Part shown: in pieces, positions 11,243 through 23,426 of the stretch
Position numbering within the stretch: position 1 is the first letter of the stretch
Layout of the letters: each line of letters opens with the position of its first letter
From: Chenopodium formosanum
Taxonomy: Eukaryota > Streptophyta > Magnoliopsida > Caryophyllales > Amaranthaceae
NCBI GenBank assembly: GCA_024500155.1
Contig: CM044859.1
Coordinates: forward strand, 46,546,003-46,610,002
Length of the DNA stretch: 64,000 nt
Direction of reading: 5' to 3'
Made by a program: the position numbers and the translations under genes
Notes under the pieces: model-generated
Told to the model about the DNA's origin: nothing
Seen by the model: the letters and a program-made list of their open reading frames with translations, nothing else
Databases searched by the model: none

Positions 11243-12985
11243 ATGACAGGCTTATCTTTTCCTCAATTTGATGGTGAACCCTTCTATGCTTACTTTGAAA
11301 GACTAGATGGTTTCCTTAGTTACCATGGGTGTTCTCTTAGTGATGCTTGTGCTATAGCTTATTGGGGCATGAATGAGTATACTAGGGGAATGGTTGAGGA
11401 CATGAATAATGGTAGATTTTGTCATTTGTCTATGCATGATGCTTGTAATTTCTTCACATTGCTTGCTAGAGATTCTTTTGATAGAGAATCTCATGTTTCT
11501 TGTTTTGATTCTCAATGCAAAGATTCTTTTAGTTTTTGCATGAATTCTCTTAATACTTCTAGTGTGCCTTGTGAATATCCAAATATGCAAGTTGACCCCT
11601 TTCCCTCTTATGCTCATTGTGGTGAGGTTTGTGCTAATTTTGATGATATGCAATTTGATTTTGATCATGAAACTCAACCCAATAACATTGATGCCCATAT
11701 TCTCTCTCAAATGCAATATATCACCCAACAACTCCAAGAGCTTTAAGAGGAACAAAAATTGAGAGAAGTGAGGCTTGCCCAAGTGATGAGTGCTATGATT
11801 GATTTAGATGAACGTGAGGCACCTCACTTGGAGTGTGAGAGTGTTGTTGAGGATGATGTGGGGCAAGGGTGTGAAGGTGAGTGGAGATTTTCTTGTGATG
11901 AGAGGATTTTTGAGGATTTTGATCCTTTTCATTCCCCATTTGAGCTTGAATGCCATCCTTCCCCTTATTCACCCCCTTTCAGAGCTTCCCTTGGTGAGGA
12001 TGTGAGTAAGCCATCTTCATGTTCGAATGAGGGAGTTCATAAGGATGATGATGGTGAGTTTGAGGAATCAAGAGAGATTTAGAGTCCCTTGAGTGATGGT
12101 AGAAGAGTTGAGAATGAAGAAAATGTCGATTTTGAGGATTCCAACCCCCTTTCCCATCTTGATGAGTCTACCCTACATGTTTGTGACCCTTCTATCCATG
12201 ATTCTTTGGACTCATTTGAGATTATGGCTAGTATGTTCACTCAAGGTGTAACAAAGCATTATAGCCTTTTGAGATAGTTCATTAGCAATGCCTCATGCAA
12301 AAGGGATGAGTTTGAGAGAAACCTTTATCCTTTCATGCATGGTTTAGAGACTCTAGGCTTTGAGGATCTTGAGGGAAGTGTTGTTCATCGTCGCGATAGA
12401 GAAGAGGATGAGGTTGTTTCTATTGGAGAGTTTTTGTTTGAGGGAGATGTGAGTCATGAGTGTTCTTTTGAGGATTATATGATTGATTTTCATGCCCTCA
12501 TTGGTGGTGTGAGGCTATGTGAGACCATTGTTTCTCCCCCCTTTCCTCATGTCCCTTTCTCAAGGAAATTTGACCACATCTCCTACTATCCCATGTTCCT
12601 CCCTTCTTTTATAAAAGAGCCTATTGAGGACCTTCTCTTGTTTGATGAGACTATTCCTTTTCATCCTCCTATTATTGAGGAAATGGGTGATTGTGCCACC
12701 CAAAAAGATTTTGAGGAGGTTTTGCCTTTATATTCTTTTCCTTATTTTTCTTCTTCTTTCTCTTCTTATTTTCTTCATTTTTCTTTTGATTATTCTTCCT
12801 TCTTTTGGCATCTTCCTCCTCACTTATGTGCAATAATCTTGTTGCACGTCCTCCTCCCGTCATTTGCCTACTTGTTATCATATGAAATGTGTAGTAGTGC
12901 ATTTGATAAGCTCTTGCGTTCGTTGCAATACTATTTACTAGAGTGGTCTCGCTTGGACGTTAAACAAGCCTTTCTCGGGAAGTAA
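11243..12985 (+). pseudogene. Element E: gag-like protein, interrupted by three stops
   Basis: One reading frame of about 580 codons, broken only by in-frame stops at 11744, 12080 and 12275. It begins MTGLSFPQFDGEPFYAYFER, like the N-terminus of proteins from Athila-like and LARD-type non-autonomous elements. The middle is rich in Asp, Glu, Ser and Cys; a Phe/Ser/Tyr-rich stretch follows (codons near 12740-12860). It ends DVKQAFLGK, the end I recall for this protein class. There is no zinc knuckle, protease or RT. E is probably a large non-autonomous derivative whose protein binds element RNA; that role is inference. I chose the ATG at 11243 because upstream sequence is leader. Confidence 0.7.
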
Positions 12986-13154
12986 CCCGAGGTTTTTATT
13001 GCTTTCATTTTCTTTTCTTTTTAGATTAGATTTTCTCTCATGTAAATTATTGTGTGCCCCTTGCTAGGTACATAACTTGATATACACTTATGCATTGGTT
13101 TGGATCAAGAATTAAGGAAGTTTAATGCCTATTTTTTCTTGCACATGGAAATCG
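12986..13154 (+). other. Element E: downstream remnant
   Basis: Non-coding sequence after the stop of E, ending where homology to a - strand gypsy RT begins (about 13155). No 3' LTR of E is seen, so E is truncated here. Confidence 0.5.
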
Positions 13155-13640
13155 AGATACAATGCATTGATTTTCTTCTGGTGCATGAACACTCTATCCG
13201 TTGTCTTCTGAAAAGTTGCTCCAGCATTCTTCAACCTGAAGGGCATAGCTATGTAATTGTACACTCCCCCCTCGGTGATGAAATGCGATTTTTTGCCTGT
13301 CCGGATTATGCAAGCTAATCATATGGTACCCTTAGAAGGCATCCATGAAGCCGAGCAAGGCATCCCCGCTAGTTGAATCTACCAGCTGATCGATTTGTGG
13401 CAGCGAGTAGCAGTCTTTTGGGCAGGCTTTGTTGAGATCTGTGAAATCAACACACATCCTCCACTTGCCATTTACCTTCTTCACCATGACCACGTTAGCT
13501 AGCCAATCTGGGTAGTCACAGGGCTCGATGAATCCAACTTCTAGGAGTTTTTCCACTTCTTCCTAAATTACCTAATTTTTCTCCATGGAGGAGCTTTGCT
13601 TCTTCTGTCATAGTGGCTTAATATCTACTTTCACATACAA
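13155..13640 (-). pseudogene. Fragment K: gypsy reverse transcriptase piece
   Basis: The - strand codes for the RT N-terminal palm: KLLEVGFIEPCDYPDWLANV, WRMCVDFTDLNKACPKD, YSLPQIDQLVD and LLGFMDAF (13332-13556). A decayed continuation follows at 13155-13331, where CKLI and IRTGKKS lie in place of the intact sequence. It is close to the RT of element A (46236-46454 and 23690-23820), so it belongs to the Retand-like part of the Tat group. It serves as an uninterrupted reference for the point where B split A. The catalytic YVDD box is not included. It joins the tandem array at about 13640. Confidence 0.8.
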
Positions 13641-14726
13641 TTGTCACCCAGGAGGCTCTTAGAAAGCGTCAATTATAACATCGCACATCCTAGGGGATCA
13701 TTATGGGGTGATCTCAGCACGTACTGTACCAAGACATGCCTAAAAATGAGACCGTAATCAGAAAAATGGCATTTTCACCATGCTAGAGGCCTTTTTCCGC
13801 AATTTCGGTGGACCGAATGCATCAAAGTTTTCCATGATCGCCAATCTAGCAGGGGCTCATTAACCCTAAGGGGTGTTAGACACTATTGCCCATTCAAGGG
13901 GCTCATTAGCCCTAAGGGGCGTGATACACATCATCGCCCATCCAAGTGGGCTCATTAGCCCTAAGGGGTGTAAGACACATCATCGCCCATCCAAGGGGCT
14001 CATTATCCCTAAGAGGCGTGAAACACATCATCGCCCATCTAAGGGGCTCATTAGCCCTAAGGGGCGCCAGGCACATCATCGCCTATCCAAGGGGCTCATT
14101 AGCCTGAAGAGGCACCAAACATATATCGCCCCCCTCCCTAAGGGGCTCGGCCGCCCCAAAGGGCGTCAAACATAATATTAAATACAAGTATACATAAGTT
14201 AGCCATAACAATTTGTTTCTTCATTGATGTTGCTTAAAATACAAAAGTCTACATGTTTCTTCACAGACACTTGTCACCCAGGAGGCTCTTAGAAAGCTTA
14301 AATTATATCATCGCCCATCCTAGGGGCTCATTATGGACTGATCCGAGAACGTACCGTTCAAAGACATGCCGAAAAATGACACCGTATTCAAGAAAATGGC
14401 ATTTTCACCACACTAGAGAACTATTTTCACAATTTTGGTGTGCCGAATGCATCAAAGTTTTCCATGATCGTCTATCTAGAAGGGGCTCATTAACCCAAAG
14501 AGATGTCAGAAACATCATCGCCCATCCAAGGGGCTTATTAGCCCTAAGGGGCGTGAGACACATCTTCGCCCATCAAAGGGGGCTCATTAGGCCTAAGGGG
14601 CGTAAGGCACATCATCGCCCATCCAAGGGGCTCATAAGCCCGAAGAGGCACCAAACATATATTTTGCCCCCCCCCCTAAGGGGCTCGGCCGCCCCAAAGG
14701 GCGTCTAACATAGCAATAAATACAAG
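13641..14726. repeat. Array K: 538-bp tandem unit with inner 48-bp repeats
   Basis: Two units (about 13641-14188 and 14189-14726), with a partial third at 49534-49921 beyond element A. Each begins with a block around TTCACAGACAYTTGTCACCC, continues through an AAAAATGGCATT block, and then carries four to six 47-49 bp copies built on AAGGGGCTCATTAGCCCTAA. The repeated GGGCTCATTAGCCC can fold back on itself. Unit boundaries (AAATACAAG/TATACATAAG) repeat exactly 538 bp apart at 14184 and 14722. ORFs here arise from repetition and are not genes. This is not a CRISPR array. Confidence 0.8.
14722..14726. repeat. Possible target site duplication of element A, left copy
   Basis: ACAAG precedes the LTR of A, and ACAAG recurs at 49534-49538 after the right LTR. 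The same word occurs in the uninterrupted array at 14184-14188, so the insertion point is well placed. The right LTR is truncated, so the duplication is probable rather than certain. Confidence 0.6.
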
Positions 14727-15321
14727 TGTTCCAGGTATGGATCCAAGGGTTCTGTTGGGTGAGTTGGGTCCCGTCAACAACCTACACAAGGTAGCACACG
14801 TAAACTGCCCTCGGGGGTAGCTCGAGGAACCCCCCTCTGAAGCTTAAGTTAGAGAGTGTATAGAGAGAGAAAGTGTACTTAGAGAGATGTAGAAAGTATC
14901 ATAACTTGAGTGTCTAACTTCCTTTCCGTTTATACTTTACCCTCTATTTATAGGCGTACAATCTCCTTCGTGGAGAGTTCAGCCTGGTCAGACCTGCGGG
15001 CTGACTCCAACGGGCTGATGAGCCCTCCTTAATTGCTTTCTCGGCATTCAGTGTGCACCCTGGGGGCTGGGCGATAGTTTAGCGGGAGCTATCCTATACA
15101 ACTAGGCCCTTAAGAGGTCGTATGAGGTCACTCATGCCGACTCTTTATATGCAGGTACATTCTTCTTAACTGAGCCCAGCTAGAAGGAATAGCTTAGCAG
15201 GAGCTATCCCCTAGAACTATCCTCTCAAGAGATGGCGTGAGGTTCTTTTCATGCCAGCTGTTCTGAGCGTGTAGCCTTACCGTCCATGGCTCAAAGGGTT
15301 GTCCGGCAAAATTAACCTGCA
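14727..15321 (-). repeat. Gypsy element A: 3' LTR (about 595 bp)
   Basis: The + strand begins TGTTCCAGGTATGGATCC and matches 49161-49531, the other LTR. On the - strand it runs from TGCAGGTTAATTTTGCCGG to CCTGGAACA, with a - strand TATA box (CTATAAATAG, 14944-14953). A purine-rich tract on the - strand (GAGGGGCTAGGAGTG) abuts its start at 15322-15336. That fixes this copy as the 3' LTR of a - strand element. Confidence 0.8.
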
Positions 15322-15336
15322 CACTCCTAGCCCCTC
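15322..15336 (-). promoter_or_regulatory. Polypurine tract of element A
   Basis: GAGGGGCTAGGAGTG on the - strand, directly before the LTR start. It would prime plus-strand DNA synthesis. Confidence 0.6.
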
Positions 15337-15444
15337 AAGTCTCTAGGGTGTTGATGCGGTTTAGAGAATTGAGAGGTCAGGTTCTGTTTTTGTTGGTTGT
15401 GTAGTCGTATTGTTTGCATGTTGACAATGGCTCTAAATTTGGGG

Positions 15445-15650
15445 AATGACAAGCTCCCGAAGAGGAATTTCGATCACTCCCGCTGAAGTCTTAGAAATGA
15501 CGAGCTCGCTGAGAGGAATTTTGATCACTCCCGCTGAAGTCTGAGAAATGACGAGCTTGCGGAGAGGATTTTCGATCACTCCCGCTGAAGTCTGAGAAAT
15601 GACGACCTTGCGGAGAGGATTTTTGATCACTCCCACTAAAGTGCGTATTC
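15445..15650. repeat. Minisatellite, 51 bp, in 3' region of A
   Basis: Four copies with the shared core GATCACTCCCGCTGAAGTC at 15472, 15523, 15574 and 15625, a constant 51-bp step. Because 51 is a multiple of 3 it stays open on the - strand as a repetitive ORF (15433-15819), which I do not regard as a gene. Confidence 0.85.
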
Positions 15651-15945
15651 TTATTATTTTTATTTTTATTATCTTGTTTTTTCTTTTGGCAGGAACAGTG
15701 TTTGCATGAGTGGGACACGTGTCGATGATCCAGGCCTTCAGTTTTGCTATTACTGAAATGACATGGCTGTTTGGTTTTGCTTTGTGCCCAACCGCCTCTT
15801 TACTCCGTATTAAATTCACTGTCCCCTTTTACATTCACTTCTTTTACTTCTCCAATTTTTCATCTTCCCTTCTCCATCTTTATCATTTCAAAATTATCGC
15901 TCTTCATTTCTCTCCTTCAAACGCTTGTGCTCTTCGATTGTTGTG

Positions 15946-18900
15946 GTAAGTTCTTGTCTCTCTCGCCCTTATTTTGCTTCATTTACCCTGTTTTTTCTCC
16001 TACACTTCACTTATTTTTTTTTTTGCCTTTCTTGGTTGCAGTTTTTAACTTTGTCTTGTTCGGGTTCTTGCGATCGCCATTGTTGTCGTATTCAGTTGCT
16101 TCTGCAACTTTTTCCCCTAAATGTACTTACTTTGTACCTTTTGTCATATGTATTTACCCAATTTTGCTTCTTTTTGCCTTTTTCCGTCACAAAATTGTAT
16201 CTTTTGATTCTTCCCAACTATCGTTGTTCAAATTTTTCTTCTTGTTGTTGTTGTAATTGCTTTCTTGATTTTTTCTTCTTATTCCTTTGTTGTTCTTGTT
16301 TCCTAAACTGATCTTTTGATTTTCTGGTGCCCCATTGCTTTTTCTTCTCTTTGTGGACTTGTATTTCTTTGTTGTTCTCTTTCAGGTGAGCGCCCTGCGC
16401 ACACATCCCCTATTTCTCCTTCTTCTTCTCCTATTCCTATACAAACTGTTATGCCTTTTGACTTTCCCCCCGGTGCGAGCGAGATGGGTACCGCTGCGAC
16501 TCCTACTGCTGCATCTGGGTCAGGCAGTACTCATCCCGCTGAGGGTGGTGCTTTTTGCCCTTTCCAACGCAAACCCCGTCCAGATTTATTTGATCCTTAT
16601 TGCGAGCGGGTGCTCATGATGGATGGGATTCCTTTATCCCATCTCACCCGTTTAAGGATGCACGCAATGCGCCAAATAAAGTTAGCTACCGCTGTCAAGG
16701 TTAATCCCCCTGACGTGTCTCTTGTTAGCCCTATTCCCCAGGTTCAGCCTTTAAATAGTTTTGCTTGGCTTGATGACATGGCTGACGTGCATCAGTTTGA
16801 TCATTATGTAGTGCGAGGGGGCAACACTGAGACTCCATCACTGTCTCCTTCTCCAGCTGTTCAATAGGGCAGAATGACTGAGTCTCCTAGTGACCGCTCC
16901 TATTATGAATGTCAGCCCACTTACGTTGTGGAGCCCGTAGAGGAGGGCAAAACTGAGTTTTTTCTGGATGACAAATGTTATGGGCCTAAAAATTGTGTGT
17001 TGGACTCCAGCTGACGTGAGGATGCTAAAAGGCTGGATCTGGTTGTTGTTGGGCAGAAATTCTATGGTTTCAGGGAGGGTTACGAGCTGGTTCTCCCTGT
17101 TGATGGTGCGAAGCTATCAGCTCCTCCTGCTGGTCACATGGAGGTGTTCGCTTCACAGCTGGATTTGGGCTTGAGGTTCCCCCTGGACCCTACCCTGGAA
17201 AAGTTGCTACGTGCCTTCAATATTTGTATATCTCTGGTGCATCCTGCTTCCCGTCACACTTTGATCTGCTTGCTGTGGTTTTTAAGATTTCAAAGGTATC
17301 CTGAGTCTCTACACTTGTTCAAATCTCTGATGAGCCTAAAGAGATCTGCTTTTGGGACTAAGTTAGGGTGATATTATGTTGCTCCCAAGGAGAGCAAGGT
17401 CTTGTCCTACCCAAAACTTGGCCGCTTCAGGGATTAGACTGGTAAGGTGCCTTCAAATTTTGTTGTCCCGCACAACTTCAGAGAGATCCGCACCTACATG
17501 GCTGGAGTTACGGTCTCCCCTTCTGAGCTTGCCCGTGAGACAAAAGGTTTTAAGGCTTTGCAGGGAGCAGGGACTGGTGATTCTAAGTTCTCCAAGGTCT
17601 GGTTGCCTAACTCCATCTATATTGTGGGCAACGAGCAGCTCTCTGCCATGCGTTTGTGCCATACGTATAAGTCTTGTAAGCTTTCCACTTTTCGTCCTTT
17701 CTTTTTCTTCCTCGTCTCTTTTTTTTTTCTTTACCTTACTTGACTTTTCTGCCCTTTTGCTTTTGAGGCTATGATAAGTTAGACAAGCATATGCTTGGGC
17801 TGGCTGATAATTAGAAAGACCCTTTGACTGCTACCCCTAAAGATTCCTTGTCAGCTCTTTGACACGCTGGAGGTGTTTGCGGGCTCTCTGAAGGGTGAAG
17901 TGCGTCTAGCTCCTGTTGAGCTATGGGTTGTCGTTGGCACAACAGCTACTGATGAGCGTGCTTGGTTCACCCACGCTATGGCTGAGCCTTCGTCTTCCAC
18001 TGTTGGGAGTAGGCGTGAGACACGACCTACTTCTCGAAGGGTGGCTTCATAATCTGAGGCGTTCGTGGCGCCTGATGCTTCCCCTAAGAAGCAGTCTGTC
18101 GCGACTTCCGGCCAGGTGGCACCTCATACTACTGCTACCAAAAGACAGCGTGATCAAGCTTCTGATGATCCAAAAGCTACTGCTGATGATTTTGCTGATA
18201 GTGTTCTCCATTTTTCCTCTAAGGGGGCTGAGACCGCTGTTGTGGGTGAAAAACCCATTTCTTCTGCTGAGCATGTTCTGCTCTTTCCTTCTTCTGTTGA
18301 TGATGCTATTGCTGCGAATGATACTGTTGTCCCTTCTACTGCAGCCACTGAATTTCAGCTCCCTGACGAGACTATCATGGAGCTTCCTAGATTTCTGTAG
18401 CGTCCCTACGGGATGAGAGGGCAGCTTCGAAGTGCTTCAAGGGGTGGGCTCTCCCGGGAAGAGGGTTCTCACCAGCAGGATGGTCCAATTATCGACTTGG
18501 AGGATGATCCGATGTCCTCTGCCCCTGCTGGAGATGACCTGGAAGAGAAAAAGGCTCGCACCTCTCCTGGTCCTTATCCTCTTACATCTACATCCGCCAA
18601 CACCAGGCTTCCAGGTGGGAATGCTGATGGGGGGGGGGGAACACTCAGAATTCCAGTGAACTTAACCGTTGTGTTCACCAATTCTTGAGTGATGCTTTTG
18701 AGAACCCTGTGTTTGCTACCTCACTTTCTACTGGAGGAACTTTCCGCCCTACTGTGGCTATTGAGTTTTTTGAGGTTCCCATTGATGTCCATCTCCGCCC
18801 AATACTCTGCCCTGCTGGAGATGAGAATGCTCCCTTTCGGCCCCTAATGAATGTGAGGGCCGATGACTCTTTGTTTGTGGACAACCCTCAAAAAGGTGGT

Positions 18901-19787
18901 ACCTTGGGGTACCGCTTGACTCAAGGGGTTCTTCTTCCTGTTGATTCTACGCGCAGCTTAGTCAGCCTCCCAGCTACTACGGCCTGTCATGACCTGCAGA
19001 AGGTTAGTTTCTTCTTTTGGTCTTTTTCTTTTTCATTTTAGCTTTTCTTTTCTTCTCTACTTGCTCTGTTGTTACTGTCTTGTTTTATTTTTATTTTTAG
19101 TTAGCTTTTTCTTTGGCTAACTCCTCCTTTCTTCTGCCTTTCTTGCAGCTTGTTATGTCTGTGGGAGATTTATCCAATGCTCAGCTGTCAGTGGAGAAGG
19201 AGTATCAGAATCAGGGCATAACTCTCTCTCAGAAGAATTTGGAGGTTCAGCAAGCTCAGACTGAAAGGGATGCTATGGCTAGTAAGGTGACTCCACTGAG
19301 GGAGAGGGCGGACGCTCTGCAGCTCTAGTTGGGAGAATTTCAGCTCACCCAGACCAAGTTGAAGAGCTGCGAGGAGCAACTGAAGACCTCTCAAGCCAGG
19401 GTGCAAACGTTGGAAGTAGAGGTTGCAGATTTGCGAGCTGCGCACACTGCTGAGCTGGAAGCTGCCAGGAAGGAGGCACTCAAAGCCTTCGTGCTCTCCC
19501 CTGCTTTTTCTAAGTTGCTGGCCGATCGCCATGATGGTGGATGGGAGGCTGCAGCTCGGTGCGTAAGCAGCTTATATGGTGAGGGTGAGGAGCAGCAGGA
19601 TCGTTTCAACGCTTTTTGGGCTATGGTTGAGGTTGCGAAAGAGGCTGGCGCATTTGATTTACCTGCTAATCATCCTCGTGATATTAGCTGCAAGGTTCCT
19701 GACCACGCTGTTCTAAACTTGGAGGTTCCTCTCTACCCTGATGTTGCTGCGGCTATTAGAGTGGAGTCTTTGGCTGGTGACCAATAA
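15946..19787 (+). pseudogene. Antisense spliced gene of element A (gypsy-type transposon family)
   Basis: It lies on the strand opposite to gag-pol of A, between integrase and 3' LTR. The protein begins MPFDFPPGASEMG (16451). The block at 17090-17330 (HMEVFASQLDLGLRFPLDP, then LLRAFNICISLVHPASRHTL) resembles the Pfam family 'putative gypsy type transposon' (PF04195, from memory). A basic, Ser/Ala-rich middle and a coiled-coil C-terminus follow (19149-19700; VQTLEVEVADLRAAHTAELE). Intron candidates: 15946-16385 (probably 5' UTR), 17676-17767 (joins TYKS to CYDK in frame) and 19003-19148 (joins HDLQK to LVMS in frame). Stops and frameshifts at 16867, 17010, 17370, 17437, 17814, 18398 and 19327 make this copy inactive. 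Its role in the element is unknown. Confidence 0.72.
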
Positions 19788-21126
19788 ATGCTATGGTGGT
19801 TGTCACCCCCCTACTCCAGTGGTTCTTCTGAGTTCCCCTCACCCAGATTTGTAGTAACCAAGTAGTTTTTGTTGCTATCTTTGGGATGTATAGCCGCCAA
19901 AGATTATATTTCTCTATGTTTCTACTGAACATTTTATCTTTTGTTGCTGGACCTGTCCAGCTTGACTTAACTTTATATTTTTCCAACTATATTCACTGAT
20001 TATTTCCTTGTCTTGGTGGACGAGGGCTTAGTGTTGCATATGTTGTAATTAACTTGCTAGATGTTTACTCTGCCTTAGTAGGCAGGGGTTCAGCTTTGTA
20101 ACTATGATGATTTATCTTCCTGAATGCTTCTGTCATTTTACCTGCTAATTATTTCATAGTTTGCGTAATTGTCCGAAATGGCTACCAGGCCAAGGTGTAG
20201 CAGTACCTAGACCTTAGCACAGCAGTCTCTTTGTTGTATTTAGAGAAACCTCGTAGGTTAGGCTTCACTGATTTCCTGATTTGGTTGCAGAGGGCTCTTT
20301 TGCTCTCCTTCTCCCTGCTGTGCTTAGCAGGAGCTCTGGTGAGCTTTGCTCTTCCTTTCCTGTTTGCTTTGGATGGTTGTGCACTATGTACTCTACTTTA
20401 TTTTTATAGAGACTGGTTTGCATGCTGATTAGTTTATTCGATTGTGCGTTATTTAATCTACCATGCTGAGACTTATTTGTGTCGATCAGCTTTTTTACCT
20501 GCTCTCTTTATGTCATTCAGCTTGTTTTGTTGTGACTTATTTCTTTCGTTCAGCTTGTTTATGCTGTGACTTGTTTATGTCGTTCAGCTTGTTTATGCTG
20601 CGACTTGTCATTTTGTGCCTGCTTACTTCTTTTTGTAAGGGCTTACTGTATGTCTGTCTCCTCCTTTCCTCTCCCCCTTAAAGAGGTGGGCTAAGTGGGA
20701 ATAAGAGAACCTTAGTGTTGCCCACGTAGTTCATCTTCTTCGTTTCCCCTTTTCTCTCCTTTTCAAGCTGAACGTGCCAGGCCTCCCCCTCAAGCGTCCC
20801 CGAGGTTGTGCTTTGTTTTGCTTTGAGTAGGTGAGGTGAGGTTTTAGGGAGGGATGCTTTAACTTGTCGTTTTAACGGTACTTTGCCACTTTGTGCTAGA
20901 GTGTTTCTTGCCTCTAACACTTTATAATTATTTTTGTTTGACTTCTGCATGTTAGCATATGATGCTGGGGCATAACATATTAAAAAGATTTACGCAACAT
21001 ACTCCTCACGTAGAGGCTTGTATTTCATTGAATAAAAATGGTTTAAATGCCTTAATTAACATAACATAAACTGAATAAAGGTTTATCAAACTTGAAACAA
21101 CTATATTTGTTTTTTTTTCAGGCCAT
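19788..21126. other. Element A: spacer between antisense gene and integrase end
   Basis: No coding sequence recognised. It is T-rich on the + strand. A short run of about 36-bp repeats built on CAGCTTGTTTATGCTGTGAC occurs near 20515-20610. It probably contains the 3' UTR of the antisense gene and the space after pol. Confidence 0.5.
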
Positions 21127-22277
21127 TTAAACAAAATATTTCTTTAACACATCAGCATTGAAACTGTTTCTTAAGACCAGACCTTCTTGATCTGCAAGGA
21201 GGAATGCTCCTGGTCCAACCTGCTCGTATATGATAAAAGGGCCTTCCCAGTTCGTTGACAACTTTCCATGCTGATTTCCTCTTCCCACTGCTGTTGTCCT
21301 TCTAAGTACTAAATCTTTGAGGAGGAGCTCTCTATGCTTGACCCTCTTGTCGAAAGCTTTTAAAATCCTGCTCTTCTGGGCTGCCAGCTTGAGATCTGCT
21401 TTTAGCCTTACTTCTGGCAGGAAATCTAGCTCTTCCAGCACGCGCTTTTTCTTTCCTTGCTGCTCATAGTGATGTATCCTCAGGCTGGGAATTTGCACTT
21501 CAACTAGGACGACTGCATTAGCCCCATAGGCCAGGGTGCAAGGGCTTTTACCAGTGGACTCCTTCTCAGTGGTTCTGTTTGCCACATGACCTCTAGGACT
21601 AGGTCTGCCCATAGGCCTTTTTATTCCTCCAGCTTCCTTTGCAAGGCTGTTAGGATCAGCTTGTTTGCTGCTTCTGCCTGGCCATTACTCTGCAGATGGC
21701 AGACTAAGGCACTTGCATACTTGGTGCCCATGTCCTCCAGGTAGTCCATGATGGTGTCATAGTCAAACTGACATCCATGATCAAAGACTATGCATTGTGG
21801 CACACAGAATCTTGTGATGATGTTTTCCATATGAATGTCCTTTTTTGGAATGCCTTTATGTACTTAGTGGGTTCAGCTTCTATCCACTTTGTAAAGTAAT
21901 CTACTGCCACGATGAGATACTTCCTGCCCGCTGACTCAGTGGTGAAAGGTCCCAATATGTCCATTCCCCACTAAGCAAACAGGATTGGGCTGAGGATTGG
22001 AGTTAGATCATTTGCTGGTTGGTTTATAACTGGTGAATACTTCTAACACTTGTCGCATTTTTTTACATATGCTAGCGCGTCTTGCGTGAGAATTAGCCAG
22101 TATGCCCCCCTTCTTAGGGCTTCTACTCCCAATTCCTTTCCATTAATGTGGTTAGCGCATATTCCCAAGTGGGCTTCTTCCATAATGTCTTCCTGCTCCC
22201 ACTCTGGGATGCACCTCTGCAGTGGTTTTGAGAAGCATTTCTTGTTGAGCTCCCCATTCATCACCACATACTAATTG
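21127..22277 (-). pseudogene. Gypsy element A: integrase, decayed
   Basis: Read on the - strand. The HHCC zinc region runs from HLGICANHINGKELG to YVKKCDKC (22043-22267). The core has WGMDILGP, the first Asp block YFTKWIEAEP (about 21870-21900), then IVFDHGCQFD and SNGQAEAANK (21621-21830). The C-terminal part ends in NWEGPFIIYEQV and SFNADVLKKYF (21127-21612). The second catalytic motif reads VFDHGCQFD where gypsy integrases have a SDNGxQF-like block. Stops near 21832, 21972, 22043 and 21620 and a frame change at about 21845 inactivate it. It would insert element cDNA into chromosomes. Confidence 0.85.
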
Positions 22278-23426
22278 GCGTCCTTCTTCACCTTCTTAGC
22301 TTGGACTTTGTCATCGGGCAGCGAGCCATGAACTTTGTACGCCAGAATGTTTGAAAACCAAGCCCTCTGTTGTCCAATGCAGTTTACCTGCTCCTTTTCG
22401 GTAATACTGCTATCCTCTAGGACTTTAACCATCACATTCCTTGTGAGGCTCTGTAATATGGAACTGGCTAACTTAGATAAAGCGTCAGCTTGGGAATTTC
22501 CTGCTCTGGGAACTAAGTCTATCTGAAAGTGGACTAGCTGAGCTGCCAGCTCCTTTACTTTAGTTTCATATTTCAGCATGGCAGCTTATCTAATCTCGTA
22601 CGCTCCCTGCAATTGGTTGGCGACGATTTGAGAATCAGGTTTGCAAATTTACTTTGCGGGCTCCCGCTGCGATGCTCATACGCAGGCCTGCCAGCGTTGC
22701 TTAGTACTCTGCTTCGTTGTTTGATGCTTTGAATTTGAACTTAATGGCGTACTTGAATATATTTCCCTCTGGAGATGTTATTATGACTCCTACTCCAATT
22801 CCCGTTTGGGATGAGGATCCATCTACTTCCACCTTCCAGACCCTAATATCATCCTCTTTCTCCTCATAGGAGGCTTCCACTATAAATTCCTCTAAGGCTT
22901 GTGCCTTGATGGCTGCCCTAGGTTTGACCTCAAGTTCGTACTTAGAAAGTTCAATTGCCCACTTTAGGAGTCTGCCTGATTCATCCATTTTCTGTAACGC
23001 TTTTTCCAGTGGGTGATTTGTGAGGATTTATATTACATGCGCATCAAAATATGGTTTTAGTTTCCTTGCTGTGGGGACCACTACGAAGACCAGATTCTCT
23101 ACCAATGGGTACCTTTGTTCTACCGCAGTCAGTACATGGCTCACAAAGTATATTGGCCTCTGCTGCTTTTGTCTTTCCACAAGCAGAACGGTTGCGATTG
23201 TCTGTATTGACGCAGACATGTACAGTTGCAACTTTTCCCTCAGCTCCAGCCTGATCATTGTTGGGAGATTAGTCAAATGCTCCTTAATAAACTCAAAGGC
23301 TTCTTTTTCTTTGGCTCCACACTTAAATTCTTTGTTCCCTTTCAATAGCTGATAGAACGGTAGAGGCTTATCCGCTGACTTGCTAATGAACCTGGTCAGC
23401 GCGGCCATTCTGCCCGTCAACCGCAT
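22271..23426 (-). pseudogene. Gypsy element A: two RNase H domains, decayed
   Basis: The first domain (23028-23426) is the usual gypsy RNase H with KGNKEFKCGAKEKEAFEFIK, the RPIYFVSHVLTAVEQRYP block and KLKPYFDAH. A second domain follows (22271-22988) with KVEVDGSSSQTGIGVGVII, KASNNEAEY and AGNSQADALSKLAS. Such a second RNase H after the first is characteristic of the Tat/Ogre/Retand group. Several stops (near 22578, 22700, 22990) break it. Confidence 0.85.

Noticed and set aside
12624..12902. Overlapping ORFs on both strands within E
   Set aside because: Shadows of the single gag-like frame 11243-12985.
13873..14708. Regular repeats that look like a CRISPR array
   Set aside because: The 48-bp units are contiguous, lack unique spacers and sit in plant transposon DNA; this is a tandem repeat.
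15771..16311. Leu/Phe/Ser-rich ORFs resembling membrane proteins
   Set aside because: They lie in a T-rich stretch that fits the first intron (15946-16385) of the antisense gene of A.
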